From: Cystobacter fuscus
GTDB lineage: Bacteria > Myxococcota > Myxococcia > Myxococcales > Myxococcaceae
Assembly (NCBI RefSeq): GCF_002305875.1
Contig: NZ_CP022098.1
Location: 10,168,001 to 10,232,000 of the forward strand
Reading direction: 5' to 3'
Length of the DNA: 64,000 bases
Part shown: one piece after another, positions 16,331 through 25,556 of the stretch
Numbering within the stretch: the stretch's first letter is position 1
Layout of the letters: every line of letters begins with the position of its first letter
Translations under genes and position numbers: made by a program
The notes under the pieces: model-generated
What the model was told of the DNA's origin: nothing
Databases searched by the model: none
What the model saw: the letters and a program-made list of their open reading frames with translations, nothing else

Positions 16331-17077
16331 TCAGCGCTTCGTCATGTCGAACAGGGCACGCGCCTGCGAGTCCAGGAAGCCATCGAAGCCGGGGACCCGC
16401 TGGGCGATCTCGAAGTAGGCATAGGGCCAGGAGCGCGTGCGGCCGTCCCGGAGCGTCACGGTGACGGGGGCCGCGTGGGTGGCCGTCTGGCGCAGATCTC
16501 CCCCCGGTGCTCCCTCGATGTCTCGCTTCATGGGCACGCCCGCCTCGAGCATGCGCCGCTGCCACACCTCCACGTCATCCACCGCGCCGGTGAAGTGGTT
16601 CACCTTGCGGCCGAAGGCGAGCAGCCACGCGCCATATTGGGACTCCCGCTCCAGCGTGAGCAACGCCGACTCCTCGGGCGGAGGAGGCGCGGAGAACCAG
16701 TTGGCGAGCGCCTCGATGGACGTGGGGGCCGGAGGATCCACGGGCAGCGCGGCCAGCAGACGCTGGGCCTCCGCGGAGAGCTTCTCGGCGTGGAGCTCGG
16801 AGATGAAGACGCGGGGCAGCCCCTCCGGATGGGACATGTGGATGGCGGAGAGGTGTGTCTCGGGGAAGGAGTACGTCCCCGCCGGCTTCCAGCCGAAGCG
16901 CTCGAAGACGTGGACGAAGAGCGCGATGCCCCCGCCGGACCGGGCCAGCGAGCGCAGCGCGATGTGATCATTGCGGAAGCGTCCGCCGGACAGCTCGGCG
17001 AAGGTGCGCGCGTAGGGAACCTCGGCGGAGTAGCGTTCCCACAACAGATCCAACAGGCGGGTGGCGTCAGGGCTCAT
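16331..17077 (-). CDS. DUF1338 protein, 2-oxoadipate dioxygenase/decarboxylase-like
   Basis: The 248-residue protein matches DUF1338, the family of HglS/YdcJ. Well-studied members convert 2-oxoadipate to 2-hydroxyglutarate using Fe(II) in lysine breakdown. Candidate metal ligands are H38 (RNDHIALRSL), H161 (KVNHFTG) and E223 (YAYFEIAQR), spaced as in the family. It is shorter than the 400-plus-residue HglS proteins and represents the compact subgroup. It lies 54 bases downstream of the AtuA-like gene on the same strand. The lysine-catabolic role is a family inference and no other pathway gene is visible nearby. Confidence 0.85.
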   Translation of the reverse strand: MSPDATRLLDLLWERYSAEVPYARTFAELSGGRFRNDHIALRSLARSGGGIALFVHVFERFGWKPAGTYSFPETHLSAIHMSHPEGLPRVFISELHAEKLSAEAQRLLAALPVDPPAPTSIEALANWFSAPPPPEESALLTLERESQYGAWLLAFGRKVNHFTGAVDDVEVWQRRMLEAGVPMKRDIEGAPGGDLRQTATHAAPVTVTLRDGRTRSWPYAYFEIAQRVPGFDGFLDSQARALFDMTKR

Positions 17078-17131
17078 GGCCCGCTGTCATAGCCGCAAGC
17101 GAGGGCACGTCCCAAGCGGCCCGAGGTGCAA

Positions 17132-18826
17132 TCAGAGGAGCGCCTCGGGGACATCGACATGGCGCGAGCGGAGCCACTCTCCGAGCGCCTTGCCTTGTGG
17201 ATCGAAGCGCGTCGAGGACGACACGCCCTCTCCGAGCAGGCCGTCGATGACGAAGTTCAACCCGCGCAACCGGGGGAAGAGGTGTCTTTGGATGGGGAGG
17301 TCCCGGGTCTCGGGCAACAGCTCACGAAGCCGTTCCGGTGTGAGCGTATGCACGAGCCATCGCCAGGCTTCATCCGTGCGGACCCAGAGGCCGATGTTCG
17401 CGGTGCCGCCCTTGTCTCCACTCCGCGCGGCGACGACCCGGCCGAGCGCCACCCGGCGCATGGGCCCTGGAGGTAGCGGCGCGGGAAGCGACGGGGCCTC
17501 CACCGCCGCGAGGGCCAGCGTCTGTTGCGATGAAGGAATGCCCACCCGAGTCCCATCCGGCACAACGGCGACATGCTCGACGAGCGCCGCGTCGACATAA
17601 GCCGGGGTGTAGACGCCATACGGCATGCCGTCCGTGGGAGGTGTCGTCATGGTGAAGCCCGGGTAGCTCGCCAGGGCGAGTTCGATGGCCGCCCCACTGA
17701 AGACACGCCCCACCTTCTTCTCGTCTGGATCCTTCGCCACGACGCGCAGGAACGCGGCCGCCTGTTCTTCCGTGGAGGCATCCTCCCGATCGGTCCGGAC
17801 GAGCGTCCAGTGCAGCTCCCGGGGCTTCTTGGGGAGGGCGGCCTCGAGCTGCTCGCGCACCAGGCGGGCCTTCTGCTCGATGTCGAGCCCCACGAGCACG
17901 AAGGTCATCTCGTTGCGAAAGCCACCGAGGTGGTTCAGGCAGACCTTCAGGGTGGGCGGAGGCGGCTCGCCGCGTACCCCGGAGATGCGCACGCGGTCGC
18001 GCCCCACGGCGGAGAGTTCCACGGTGTCGAAGCGCGCCGTCACGTCGGGGCCCGCGTACCGGGCGCCCTCGATTTCGTAGAGCAGTTGCGCGGTCACCGT
18101 ATCCACGGACACCGCGCCTCCCGAGCCCTCGTGTTTGGTGATGATGGACGTGCCGTCGGCGTGGAGTTCCGCGAGGGGGAACCCGGGGCGGCGCGCGTCG
18201 ATCTCCGTGAAGAAGGAGTAGTTGCCCCCCGTGGCCTGGGCACCGCACTCGAGCACATGGCCCGCGGCCTGGGCGCCCGCCAGACAATCCCAGTCATCGC
18301 GCCGCCAGCCGAAGTGGGCGGCCGCCGGTCCCACGACGAGCGAGGCATCCGTCACGCGTCCGGTGACGACGATGTCGGCCCCCGCGCGCAAGCACTCGGC
18401 GATGCCCCACGCACCCAGGTAGGCATTCGCCGTGAGCGGCGTGCCCAGCCCGAGCGCCCCGGCACGGGCCAGGAGTTCATCTCCCTCGACGTGCGCCACC
18501 CGGACCTGGAGTCCCAGCCGCTCGGCGAGCGCCCGGAGCGCGGTCGCGAGCCCCGCGGGGTTCAACCCTCCGGCGTTCGTGACGATCTTCACCCGCTTCT
18601 CGACGGCGAGCGCCAGGCACTGCTCCATCTGGCGGAGGAAGGTCTTGGCGAAGCCGCCATTCGCATCCTTCAGCCGATCCCGGCCGAGGATGAGCATCGT
18701 CAGCTCGGCGAGGTAGTCGCCCGTGAGGACGTCGAGCTGTCCCCCCTCGAGCATCTCGCGGAAGGCGGAGAAGCGATCGCCGTAGAAACCCGAGGCATTG
18801 CCGACACGAAGGGGGGAGGCGCTCAT
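17132..18826 (-). CDS. AtuA-like (DUF1446) acyclic terpene utilisation family protein
   Basis: This 564-residue protein is full length for the AtuA/DUF1446 family. Characteristic stretches include VRVGNASGFYGDR near the start, VTNAGGLNPAG, and VVTGRVTDASLVVGPAA in the first half, and ARSGDKGGTANIGLW late in the chain, where the smaller C-terminal domain lies. Pseudomonas AtuA is needed for citronellol/geraniol degradation, but many members have unknown substrates. The gene begins 6 bases after the VWA gene stop, so it is probably co-transcribed with it, although no functional link is evident. No isohexenylglutaconyl-CoA pathway genes are visible here. Confidence 0.87.
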   Translation of the reverse strand: MSASPLRVGNASGFYGDRFSAFREMLEGGQLDVLTGDYLAELTMLILGRDRLKDANGGFAKTFLRQMEQCLALAVEKRVKIVTNAGGLNPAGLATALRALAERLGLQVRVAHVEGDELLARAGALGLGTPLTANAYLGAWGIAECLRAGADIVVTGRVTDASLVVGPAAAHFGWRRDDWDCLAGAQAAGHVLECGAQATGGNYSFFTEIDARRPGFPLAELHADGTSIITKHEGSGGAVSVDTVTAQLLYEIEGARYAGPDVTARFDTVELSAVGRDRVRISGVRGEPPPPTLKVCLNHLGGFRNEMTFVLVGLDIEQKARLVREQLEAALPKKPRELHWTLVRTDREDASTEEQAAAFLRVVAKDPDEKKVGRVFSGAAIELALASYPGFTMTTPPTDGMPYGVYTPAYVDAALVEHVAVVPDGTRVGIPSSQQTLALAAVEAPSLPAPLPPGPMRRVALGRVVAARSGDKGGTANIGLWVRTDEAWRWLVHTLTPERLRELLPETRDLPIQRHLFPRLRGLNFVIDGLLGEGVSSSTRFDPQGKALGEWLRSRHVDVPEALL

Positions 18827-18832
18827 GCCCCC

Positions 18833-21118
18833 CTAGACATAGCCGAAGCGGCGGCGCAGGAACCACTCGGCCCCCATCAACCCCACGAGCGCCACGAGGT
18901 AGTACCAGCGATCCCACAGCGGCTTGTCCTTCGCCCGGCCCACCTCCACCACCGGAGGGTCCAACAGCGGCACATCGTCCGGCAGGCCACTCATGGGCAA
19001 CCGGTACGCCTTGCCCCCGGTGTACTTCGCGATCTGCTCCATCAGCTCCGGCCGCACCGAGGCGTCCGACAACTCCGGGCCCACCGCGCGCACCGCCACC
19101 GCGTCCTCGCCCCGGCCCAGGTCCGTCTCGCCCTTCTTCGCCGTGGCCACGAGCTTGTACGGCCCGGGGGCGGGCGGAGGAAACTCCAGCCGCACCACGC
19201 CATCCGGCCCCGTCTGGCCCGTCTGCACCGCCACCGGCTTCTGCGTGTCCACCGACACCAGCTCCACCCGGACCTGGGCATCCTGGGCCGGCTGATAGTC
19301 CGACGTGCGCGACGCCACCACCACGCCCACGGGCCGGCCCGGCTCCACCGAGGGAGGATCCGCCGTCACGTTGAGCGTCGTCAGGTCCGGGTCGCGCACC
19401 AGCCAACGCAGCGCGTTGCCCCAGAAGCGATCATAGGTGCGGCTGGGCGAGCCCTCCTTGTGTGCGGTGAAGGCCCAGTACCAACTGGCGTCCGTGGCCA
19501 GCACCATCGCCCGGCCCCGGCCGTAGTCCCACACGGCCACCAGCGGCGCGTTCTTCCCCTCCGACGTGAGGAAGGGATGGTCCATGAGCACCGTCGCTCC
19601 CGGCTTGGCGCGCGTCAGGTTGGCGCCCGGAATGGCCGGCAGCTCCGCCCACGCCGCCTCCGTGCTCGTGCCTCCCGAGGCCATCGCCGTCACCGGGTGG
19701 CGCATCCCCTCGGGCGTCAGCCGCGCCTTGAAGGAATCGACGTTGGCCGGGCCCGCGCCCTCCAACGGCAGCGCCTCGTAGAGCGTGGGCATGTTCGCCC
19801 GGCCCTCGCCCAGCACGCTGTCCCCGCCAATCATCACCATCGCGCCGCCGTTGTGCACGTAGCGCTCGAGGTTGCGCTCGTACTGGGCGATGGACAGCGA
19901 CGAGTCCGAGTAGCCGAAGTTCTGGAAGATGACGACGTCGAAGGTGTCCAGCTTCGTGTCGAAGATCTCCTCCATGGGGAAGGGGATGAGCGACAGCTCG
20001 CGCTCCTGGCTCACCACGCCCGGGTCATCGGACATGGTGCGCAGGATGTAGAAGGACACCATGTCCACGTTGGCGTCCTGGCGCAGCAGGCCGCGCAGGA
20101 AGCGCTCGTCCCACGAGGGCTTGCCCACCACCAGCAGCACGCGCACCCGGTCGCGGATGACCTTGAGCACGAAGGAGCGCGTGTTGTTGTCGCCCACCGC
20201 CTCGTCCGGGTACACCGGCACGCTCACGGTGTAGACGAAGCGGCCCGTCTGGTCCGGCGTGAAGGTGAAGCCAATGGGCTTCACGTCGTCCGAGGACTCG
20301 AAGCGCACGGACTTGCTCGCCACCACCTTGCCTTCCTGCTTGAGCACCACCGGCACGTCCTGGCCGGAGAAGCCCCGGCCGTGCACCTCCACCTCCACGG
20401 TGAGCGAGTTGCGCACGAAGGCGAAGTCATCCACCTTCACCCGCTCGACGGCCAGGTCCTTGAGCGCCTCCTGGCCCACCACGAAGGTGGACACCGGCAC
20501 GCCCAGGTCCGCGAGCGCCGCGCGCGCCCGGCCCACCGCCCCACTGGCCAGCTCCACGTTGTCCGCGCCATCGCTCAAGAGCAGCACGCCCCCGAGCTTC
20601 TTGGCCCCCTGCGCCCCCGCGCCCACCGAGCGCAGGGCCGACAGCAGGTCGGACGTGCCCGCGCGCGCCGGCTCCTTCGTGAGCGTCTCGGTGGTGACGG
20701 GCGCCAGCTCCGGGTCGAAGCCATACACCTCCACCGCGTAGCGGTCCTGGAGCGCCGCGAGTCCCGGCGCGGCGCCCTCCAGGAAGGCGGCCGCCTCGGC
20801 CGAGCGCGTCACGCCCCCGGGCTCCACCGGGAAGTTCATGGAGGCCGAGCGGTCCACCAGCACCGCCAGCCGGTTCTTCATCCGCGCCACCTGGAGGTTG
20901 CGGATGCCGGGCTCGAGCAGGAAGAAGAGCGCCGCGAGGCCCGCGCCCAGGCGCAGCCCCCACAACGTCCAGCGCCGCGCCCGCGCGGGCTCGCGCCGCA
21001 CGCCCCACGCCGCCAGTCCCACGCCGAGCGCCACGCCCACCCCCAGCAGCACCAGCACCCACATGGGCAGCGGCGAGAGGCTGACGAGCTTCCAGGCATT
21101 GAAGGGAGTGGTGTCCAT
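18833..21118 (-). CDS. Membrane-anchored VWA and glutamine-amidotransferase-like domain protein
   Basis: The 761-residue protein begins with two transmembrane helices (about 18-40 and 51-69). A von Willebrand factor A domain follows with an intact MIDAS motif DRSASM (D89, S91, S93). The middle (about residues 300-530) resembles the class I glutamine amidotransferase-like domain of BatA-type proteins, with GGAMVMIGGDS. An Ig-like segment precedes the last transmembrane helix near 738-755, leaving a short Arg-rich end. Such proteins usually occur with MoxR ATPase and DUF58 genes in chaperone-like membrane systems. Here the partner is DUF4159, ending 24 bases upstream. Confidence 0.85.
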   Translation of the reverse strand: MDTTPFNAWKLVSLSPLPMWVLVLLGVGVALGVGLAAWGVRREPARARRWTLWGLRLGAGLAALFFLLEPGIRNLQVARMKNRLAVLVDRSASMNFPVEPGGVTRSAEAAAFLEGAAPGLAALQDRYAVEVYGFDPELAPVTTETLTKEPARAGTSDLLSALRSVGAGAQGAKKLGGVLLLSDGADNVELASGAVGRARAALADLGVPVSTFVVGQEALKDLAVERVKVDDFAFVRNSLTVEVEVHGRGFSGQDVPVVLKQEGKVVASKSVRFESSDDVKPIGFTFTPDQTGRFVYTVSVPVYPDEAVGDNNTRSFVLKVIRDRVRVLLVVGKPSWDERFLRGLLRQDANVDMVSFYILRTMSDDPGVVSQERELSLIPFPMEEIFDTKLDTFDVVIFQNFGYSDSSLSIAQYERNLERYVHNGGAMVMIGGDSVLGEGRANMPTLYEALPLEGAGPANVDSFKARLTPEGMRHPVTAMASGGTSTEAAWAELPAIPGANLTRAKPGATVLMDHPFLTSEGKNAPLVAVWDYGRGRAMVLATDASWYWAFTAHKEGSPSRTYDRFWGNALRWLVRDPDLTTLNVTADPPSVEPGRPVGVVVASRTSDYQPAQDAQVRVELVSVDTQKPVAVQTGQTGPDGVVRLEFPPPAPGPYKLVATAKKGETDLGRGEDAVAVRAVGPELSDASVRPELMEQIAKYTGGKAYRLPMSGLPDDVPLLDPPVVEVGRAKDKPLWDRWYYLVALVGLMGAEWFLRRRFGYV

Positions 21119-21142
21119 GAATGACAGTCGAAGTCCCGCGCG

Positions 21143-21901
21143 TCAGCGGCGCTTGTTGAGGATGAGCGGCAGGTGGACGGCGTCATCCTTGTAGTCCAGG
21201 CAGAGCGCGTACATGCAGAGATTGATGCCCAGGCGCACCGCCAGCTCACGCTGGGGCTCGCCCCCGGGGGTGACGTCGAACTCGTAGTCGCCCAGCTCGC
21301 CGCGGCTCCACGCCCCCGCCAGGTCGTTCTGCGAGTACATCACCGCCGCGCGCTTGCCCACGTTCGCCGCCTCGAGCTGGGGCTTGTTGAGCACGCGGCC
21401 CGGCGCGGAATCCAGCAGGAAGAAGCTCTTGAAGACCACGTGGGTGGAGGGCACGGGGGTGAGTGGGCTGCGGGGCAGCACCCGGGCGATCTCCCGGCGG
21501 AAGCTCGCGTCGAAGCCGTCCCCGTCGCTGCCGTCATTGGCGTCCGCGAGCAGGAAGCCGCCGAAGGTGAGGTAGCGCCGCAGGTTCTCCACCTCCGCGG
21601 TGCTGAAGGGAGGAAAGCCCCCGTCTCCGCCCAGGTAGAGAAAGGGGTATTCGAAGATTTCCGGACTGGAGAGGGCGAAGGGGCGGGCATCGGGCAGCAC
21701 CTCCACGGAGGTACGCCGTTGCACCTCCCAGGAAATGCGCCGCAGACCGGACAGGCGGGCATCCCAGCGGCCGCCATGCCGGGCCACCGCGGGGATGAAA
21801 CGGCTCTTTTCTCCGAAGGCGGACGCACGTCCGGCCAGCAGCGGGACGAGCGCCGCGCTCCCGAACAGCAGGTGGCGACGGCTAAGGGGGCGCACGGGCA
21901 T
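21143..21901 (-). CDS. Tat-signal DUF4159 protein
   Basis: The 252-residue protein starts with a twin-arginine signal (LSRRHLLFGSAALVPLLAG) and continues as a DUF4159 domain. It shows the family phrases LSSPEIFEYPFLYLGGDGG and LRRYLTFGGFLLADAND, plus a late VKLG-like segment (LAVRLGINLCMYALCLDYKDD). DUF4159 proteins sit beside VWA/BatA membrane proteins, as here, 24 bases upstream of the VWA gene. They have a glutamine-amidotransferase-like fold that usually lacks catalysis. The ATG at 21901 is chosen for the signal; upstream frame crosses the divergent gene. The function is unknown beyond this association. Confidence 0.85.
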   Translation of the reverse strand: MPVRPLSRRHLLFGSAALVPLLAGRASAFGEKSRFIPAVARHGGRWDARLSGLRRISWEVQRRTSVEVLPDARPFALSSPEIFEYPFLYLGGDGGFPPFSTAEVENLRRYLTFGGFLLADANDGSDGDGFDASFRREIARVLPRSPLTPVPSTHVVFKSFFLLDSAPGRVLNKPQLEAANVGKRAAVMYSQNDLAGAWSRGELGDYEFDVTPGGEPQRELAVRLGINLCMYALCLDYKDDAVHLPLILNKRR

Positions 21902-21956
21902 GGGGGCCCTATATACCGTCGACGCGCCCTCGCATTCCCCGCTATACAGGAGGGCC

Positions 21957-22217
21957 ATGGCGAAAGGCGGACAGACGCCCAGGGAGCCCGTATCCCCCCG
22001 GATGCAGGCGGCATGGAAGCTCAAGGAAGCCGGGGACGTGGTGGCCGCGCGGCATGCCGCCGAACGGCTCCTCGCCGAACCCTCGGCTCCCGAGGACACG
22101 GCCCAGGCCGCGGAGCTGTTGCGCCGTGGCACCACGCCCCCCGCTCTCTACGGCTACGCGGCCCTGGCCGCCTTCTTCCTCGTGCTGCTCGTGGTCCTCG
22201 CCGCCACGCGCTACTAG
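21957..22217 (+). CDS. Small tail-anchored membrane protein
   Basis: The 86-residue protein has a soluble N-terminal part with a helix-rich stretch (AAWKLKEAGDVVAARHAAERLLAE) and one C-terminal transmembrane helix (ALAAFFLVLLVVLAA) ending in TRY. The soluble part resembles a single TPR-like helical pair. The ribosome site (AGGAGGG) precedes the ATG at 21957. It is divergent from the DUF4159 gene with 55 bases between starts and is followed 10 bases later by a polytopic membrane protein gene. No specific function can be given. Confidence 0.75.
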   Translation: MAKGGQTPREPVSPRMQAAWKLKEAGDVVAARHAAERLLAEPSAPEDTAQAAELLRRGTTPPALYGYAALAAFFLVLLVVLAATRY

Positions 22218-22227
22218 GACAATCCTC

Positions 22228-22947
22228 TTGGACGCCTACCTCGAGGCCCTCAAGGCCTACCAGAGCTTCAACCCCGCGGGCTGGGTGGCCCTCTACCGGG
22301 TGCTGCCCATGTGGGCCGGCATCGTGTGCGGCGTGCTGGGGCTGATCCTCCTGCTGGCCGGAGGCGGTCGCCTGTTCCGCGTGCTGGCCGGCCCCATCGG
22401 GGCGTGCATCGGCCTGGGATGGACGGGCCTGCTCATCACCCGCTTCTCCCTCGGGTGGGTGGATCCGCGCCTGATCAACGTCATCGCCGCCGCGCTCACC
22501 CTCGTGGGGTTCCTCTTCCCGCCCATCATCGTCTACCTGGGCGTGGGCATCCCCCTGGGTCTGCTCGGCGGGGAGATCGCCGGGCCCAACGACTTCGTCA
22601 TCGGGTTCGCGCCGGGCCTCATCCTCGGAGGGCTGATCGGCGTGGTGCTCTACCGGCAGATGGCCGCCATCATCGCCTCGTGCTTCGGCGGGTGGCTGCT
22701 GGTCATCGGGGCCATGGCCGCCCTGCATCGCTTCACGGGCCTGGTGGGTGTCATGGCCAAGCAGCCCTGGGGCATCGTCATCGCCGCGGGCCTCTTCGCG
22801 CTCGCCGGCAGCATCTACCAGATCGCCGTGCGGCCCTCCCCCGAGGAAGCCGAGCGGCAGCGCGCCGAACGCCAGAAGCTCAAGCAGCGCAAGGCGGAAC
22901 AGAAGGCCCTCGAGAAGCGTTGGAGCGTTCCCCGGGGCGGCGACTAG
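22228..22947 (+). CDS. Polytopic membrane protein of unknown function
   Basis: The 239-residue protein uses a TTG start 10 bases after the upstream stop. It has about six hydrophobic segments between residues 20 and 200, rich in Gly (LGLILLLAGGGRLFRVL, IPLGLLGGEIAG, LILGGLIGVVLY). The C-terminal cytoplasmic tail is strongly charged (EEAERQRAERQKLKQRK). The glycine-rich helices recall DUF4203/TMEM198-like proteins, but the match is not certain. It is likely co-transcribed with the small tail-anchored protein. Confidence 0.75.
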   Translation: MDAYLEALKAYQSFNPAGWVALYRVLPMWAGIVCGVLGLILLLAGGGRLFRVLAGPIGACIGLGWTGLLITRFSLGWVDPRLINVIAAALTLVGFLFPPIIVYLGVGIPLGLLGGEIAGPNDFVIGFAPGLILGGLIGVVLYRQMAAIIASCFGGWLLVIGAMAALHRFTGLVGVMAKQPWGIVIAAGLFALAGSIYQIAVRPSPEEAERQRAERQKLKQRKAEQKALEKRWSVPRGGD

Positions 22948-23032
22948 GCCCCGGGACTCGGTCTTTACCTGCACCTGGGCCGCGCGTAGAGTCCGCGCCC
23001 CCCTCACCCTCCCCCCGGGACGAGCGACACCG

Positions 23033-23920
23033 ATGCGCCAGGCCAGACGCAAGGAGAAGAACGCCGAGACCAGGGAGCCCAGGCGCTCCGAGCCGCCGCC
23101 GGAGCCCTCGCCGGAGCCCACCGCGGGGCGGCCCCAGGAGCCGGCCACGGAGGCCCCGCCCGCCTGGAAGAAGCCCGAGGGTCTGTCCCTCGGGGGCTGG
23201 GCGGTGCTCGGCGCCGTGCTCGTCCTCTTGCAATTCCCCCTCATCCACTACGCCCTCTTCCGGGGCGAGCCCGCCACCACCACCCGGGTGCCCTACGCCC
23301 AGGACTTCTCGGATCCAGGCGTGGTGGGGCGCGACTTCTTCTCCACCGGCGGCTTCTGGCGCGTGGTGAACGGCCAGCTGCTGTCACCCGGCGTGAGGAA
23401 CAACCCGCTGTGGCTCCAGGCGTCACTGCCCGCGGACGTGGCCGTCGAGTTCGACGTGCGCTCCGAGTCACCCGAGGGCGACATCAAGGTGGAGCTCTTC
23501 GGCGACGGCTCCGACCACGCCTCCGGCTACATCTTCATCCACGGCGGGTGGAACAACACGCTGTCCATCATCGCGAGGCTGGACGAGCACGGCACGCCCC
23601 TGGACAAGCTCCAGCGCCAGGCGCAGCGCGTGGCGGAGCAGCGGGGCAACGCGCAGCAGGCGGGCCTCGTGGAGACGGGCGTCTTGCGCGCCAGGACACA
23701 CATGCGCGTGGAAGCACGGCCCTATCCGGTGAAGCAGGGACAGACGTATCACTGGCGTATCGAGCGCAAGGGCTCGCTGCTACGCTGGAGCATCGACGGC
23801 AAGCCCTTCATGCAATTCGATGATCCCCTTCCCCTCGTGGGAAAGGGTCACGACCGTTTCGGGTTCTCCAGCTGGGAGGCCCAACTCTTCTTCGACAACC
23901 TGAAGATCGAGCCGCTGTAG
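23033..23920 (+). CDS. Membrane-anchored concanavalin-like (DUF1080-type) protein
   Basis: The 295-residue protein starts with a Pro/Glu-rich cytoplasmic segment, then one transmembrane helix at about residues 52-72 (WAVLGAVLVLLQFPLIHY). An extracytoplasmic beta-sandwich resembling the LamG/DUF1080 fold follows: YAQDFSDPG at its start, WLQASLPADVAVEFDVRSES, and a closing FGFSSWEAQLFFDNLKIEPL. DUF1080 domains bind or hydrolyse sugars; I see no catalytic signature. It is an independent gene with its ATG at 23033, 85 bases after the previous stop. Confidence 0.75.
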   Translation: MRQARRKEKNAETREPRRSEPPPEPSPEPTAGRPQEPATEAPPAWKKPEGLSLGGWAVLGAVLVLLQFPLIHYALFRGEPATTTRVPYAQDFSDPGVVGRDFFSTGGFWRVVNGQLLSPGVRNNPLWLQASLPADVAVEFDVRSESPEGDIKVELFGDGSDHASGYIFIHGGWNNTLSIIARLDEHGTPLDKLQRQAQRVAEQRGNAQQAGLVETGVLRARTHMRVEARPYPVKQGQTYHWRIERKGSLLRWSIDGKPFMQFDDPLPLVGKGHDRFGFSSWEAQLFFDNLKIEPL

Positions 23921-23975
23921 CAACAGGAACCACTCCCAGCCACCCGCGGCGAATCAGGAATCAGGGGAACACAAC

Positions 23976-25541
23976 GTGCGCAGAGTCGGAATCTTTGGCT
24001 GGGGAGTGGTCGCGCCCCGGTCCCGGAACATCGAGACCTTCGAGAAGAACCTCGCGACGTCGGAGAGCTGGCTGTCCGCGTTCAACGGCGGCTTCGGTCC
24101 CAACAACTTCCTGGTGGGCAACCCGGACTTCGACTTCGCCGAGTACAAGCCGTGGGTGGACGCGCGCTTTCCCGCCACGCGCTTCGCCCAGCTCGACAAG
24201 AAGATGGGCATGCCCACGAAGATGGCGATCGGCTCCTTCATCCAGGCACTGGGGCAGAACCCCGGGCTGGAGCAGGCGCTGCAGGCGCTGGGGCCCCGCG
24301 CCCACGTCTACGTGGGCACCGGGCTCGGGGACCTGCCCACCGTCCATGACATCACCCTGAACCTGCACCGCGCCCAGCGCCGCTGGGACCGCTTCTGGGC
24401 GGCGCCCGAGCGCAACTCCGCCCTGCGCCACTGGCTGGAGACGCGCGAGCCCCTGCCCGGCCTGCCGCCCGACCCCGCCACGGTGGAGGAGAACGACCGG
24501 GACGTGGCCGAGGAGGCGTGGTGGCACTTCTGGGCGGGTCAGTCGCCCGAGCTGCGCGAGTACCTCGCCGAGCAGAAGGAGATCGAGGGCCTGGGCGTGG
24601 AGAGCGGCAACGTGGAGGCCGCCAAGCTCGCCGTCATCAAGGAGAAGCGCACGCGCAACCAGCGCCTGCAGAAGAAGTGGGGCGCGCCCGAGCCGCCGTG
24701 GAACGCGGTGCCGGCGGAGATCCTGTGGAACATCCACAACATGCCCGCCTCGCAGATCTCCATCATGGGCAAGCTCACCGGCATGTCGTTCGCGCCCGTG
24801 GCGGCCTGCTCCTCGTTCGGCTACGGCCTGAAGCTGGCGCTCGATGCCATCCACCGCGGTGACGCCCAGGCGGTGGTGCTGGGCATGACGGATCCGCCGC
24901 CGCATCCGCTCGTGGTGGGCGGCTTCTACAACGCGCGCGTGGTGAGCGCGGACGGCGCCGTGTCCAAGCCCCTCACGCAGCTGCGCGGCACGCACGTGTC
25001 CGGCGGCTCGGTGGTGTGGATCCTCGGGGACCTGGAGCACTTCACCGCCCAGGGCTTCAAGCCGCTGGGCATGGAGCCGCTGAGCGTGGGCGTCACCTCG
25101 GACGCGGACCACATCATCACCCCCTCGAAGGAAGGCCCCACCGTGGCCATCCACGAGGCCCTGCGCCAGGCGGGCTTGAGCCCCGCGGACATGGGAAGCT
25201 GGGACTTGCACGCCACCGCCACCCCGGGGGACTACCTGGAGATGGAGACGTTGCGCGCGGTGCTGCCCGAGACGGTGCTCGTCACCGCGCGCAAGGGCAC
25301 CTTCGGCCACGGCATGGGCGCCGGGGGTGGCTGGGAGCTGACGGCCCAGTACCTCGGCTACGCGCGCGGCCAGGTGTTCCCCACGCCCCTGAGCGAGGGC
25401 GAGCTCAACAAGGAGATCGGCCGCGTGCACGAGCGCTACGTGTTCGACTCGCCCGTGGCCTCGCCCCAGGGCTGCGCCGGCAAGCTGTCCATGGGCGTGG
25501 GCGGCATCAACGCCTGCGTCATCTCCCGCCCCTGGCGTTGA
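23976..25541 (+). CDS. Stand-alone beta-ketoacyl synthase with a large insertion
   Basis: This 521-residue ketosynthase has an intact Cys-His-His triad: C278 (AACSSFGYG), H412 (DLHATATPGD) and H445 (FGHGMGAGGG). FabF-type enzymes are about 410 residues. Here roughly 110 extra residues, highly charged and Trp-rich (about 130-245), lie before the active-site elbow. It uses a GTG start behind an AGGGGAA ribosome site. No acyl carrier protein, ketoreductase or PKS module is adjacent, so its acyl substrate is unknown. It probably performs Claisen condensation in a lipid or secondary metabolite route. The family call is firm. Confidence 0.9.
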   Translation: MRRVGIFGWGVVAPRSRNIETFEKNLATSESWLSAFNGGFGPNNFLVGNPDFDFAEYKPWVDARFPATRFAQLDKKMGMPTKMAIGSFIQALGQNPGLEQALQALGPRAHVYVGTGLGDLPTVHDITLNLHRAQRRWDRFWAAPERNSALRHWLETREPLPGLPPDPATVEENDRDVAEEAWWHFWAGQSPELREYLAEQKEIEGLGVESGNVEAAKLAVIKEKRTRNQRLQKKWGAPEPPWNAVPAEILWNIHNMPASQISIMGKLTGMSFAPVAACSSFGYGLKLALDAIHRGDAQAVVLGMTDPPPHPLVVGGFYNARVVSADGAVSKPLTQLRGTHVSGGSVVWILGDLEHFTAQGFKPLGMEPLSVGVTSDADHIITPSKEGPTVAIHEALRQAGLSPADMGSWDLHATATPGDYLEMETLRAVLPETVLVTARKGTFGHGMGAGGGWELTAQYLGYARGQVFPTPLSEGELNKEIGRVHERYVFDSPVASPQGCAGKLSMGVGGINACVISRPWR

Positions 25542-25556
25542 GGCGGGGCGCGGCGC

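Noticed and set aside
17573-21124. 1183-residue plus-strand open frame opposite the AtuA and VWA genes
   Set aside because: Arg/His-rich shadow frame; both minus-strand genes have clear families and good starts.
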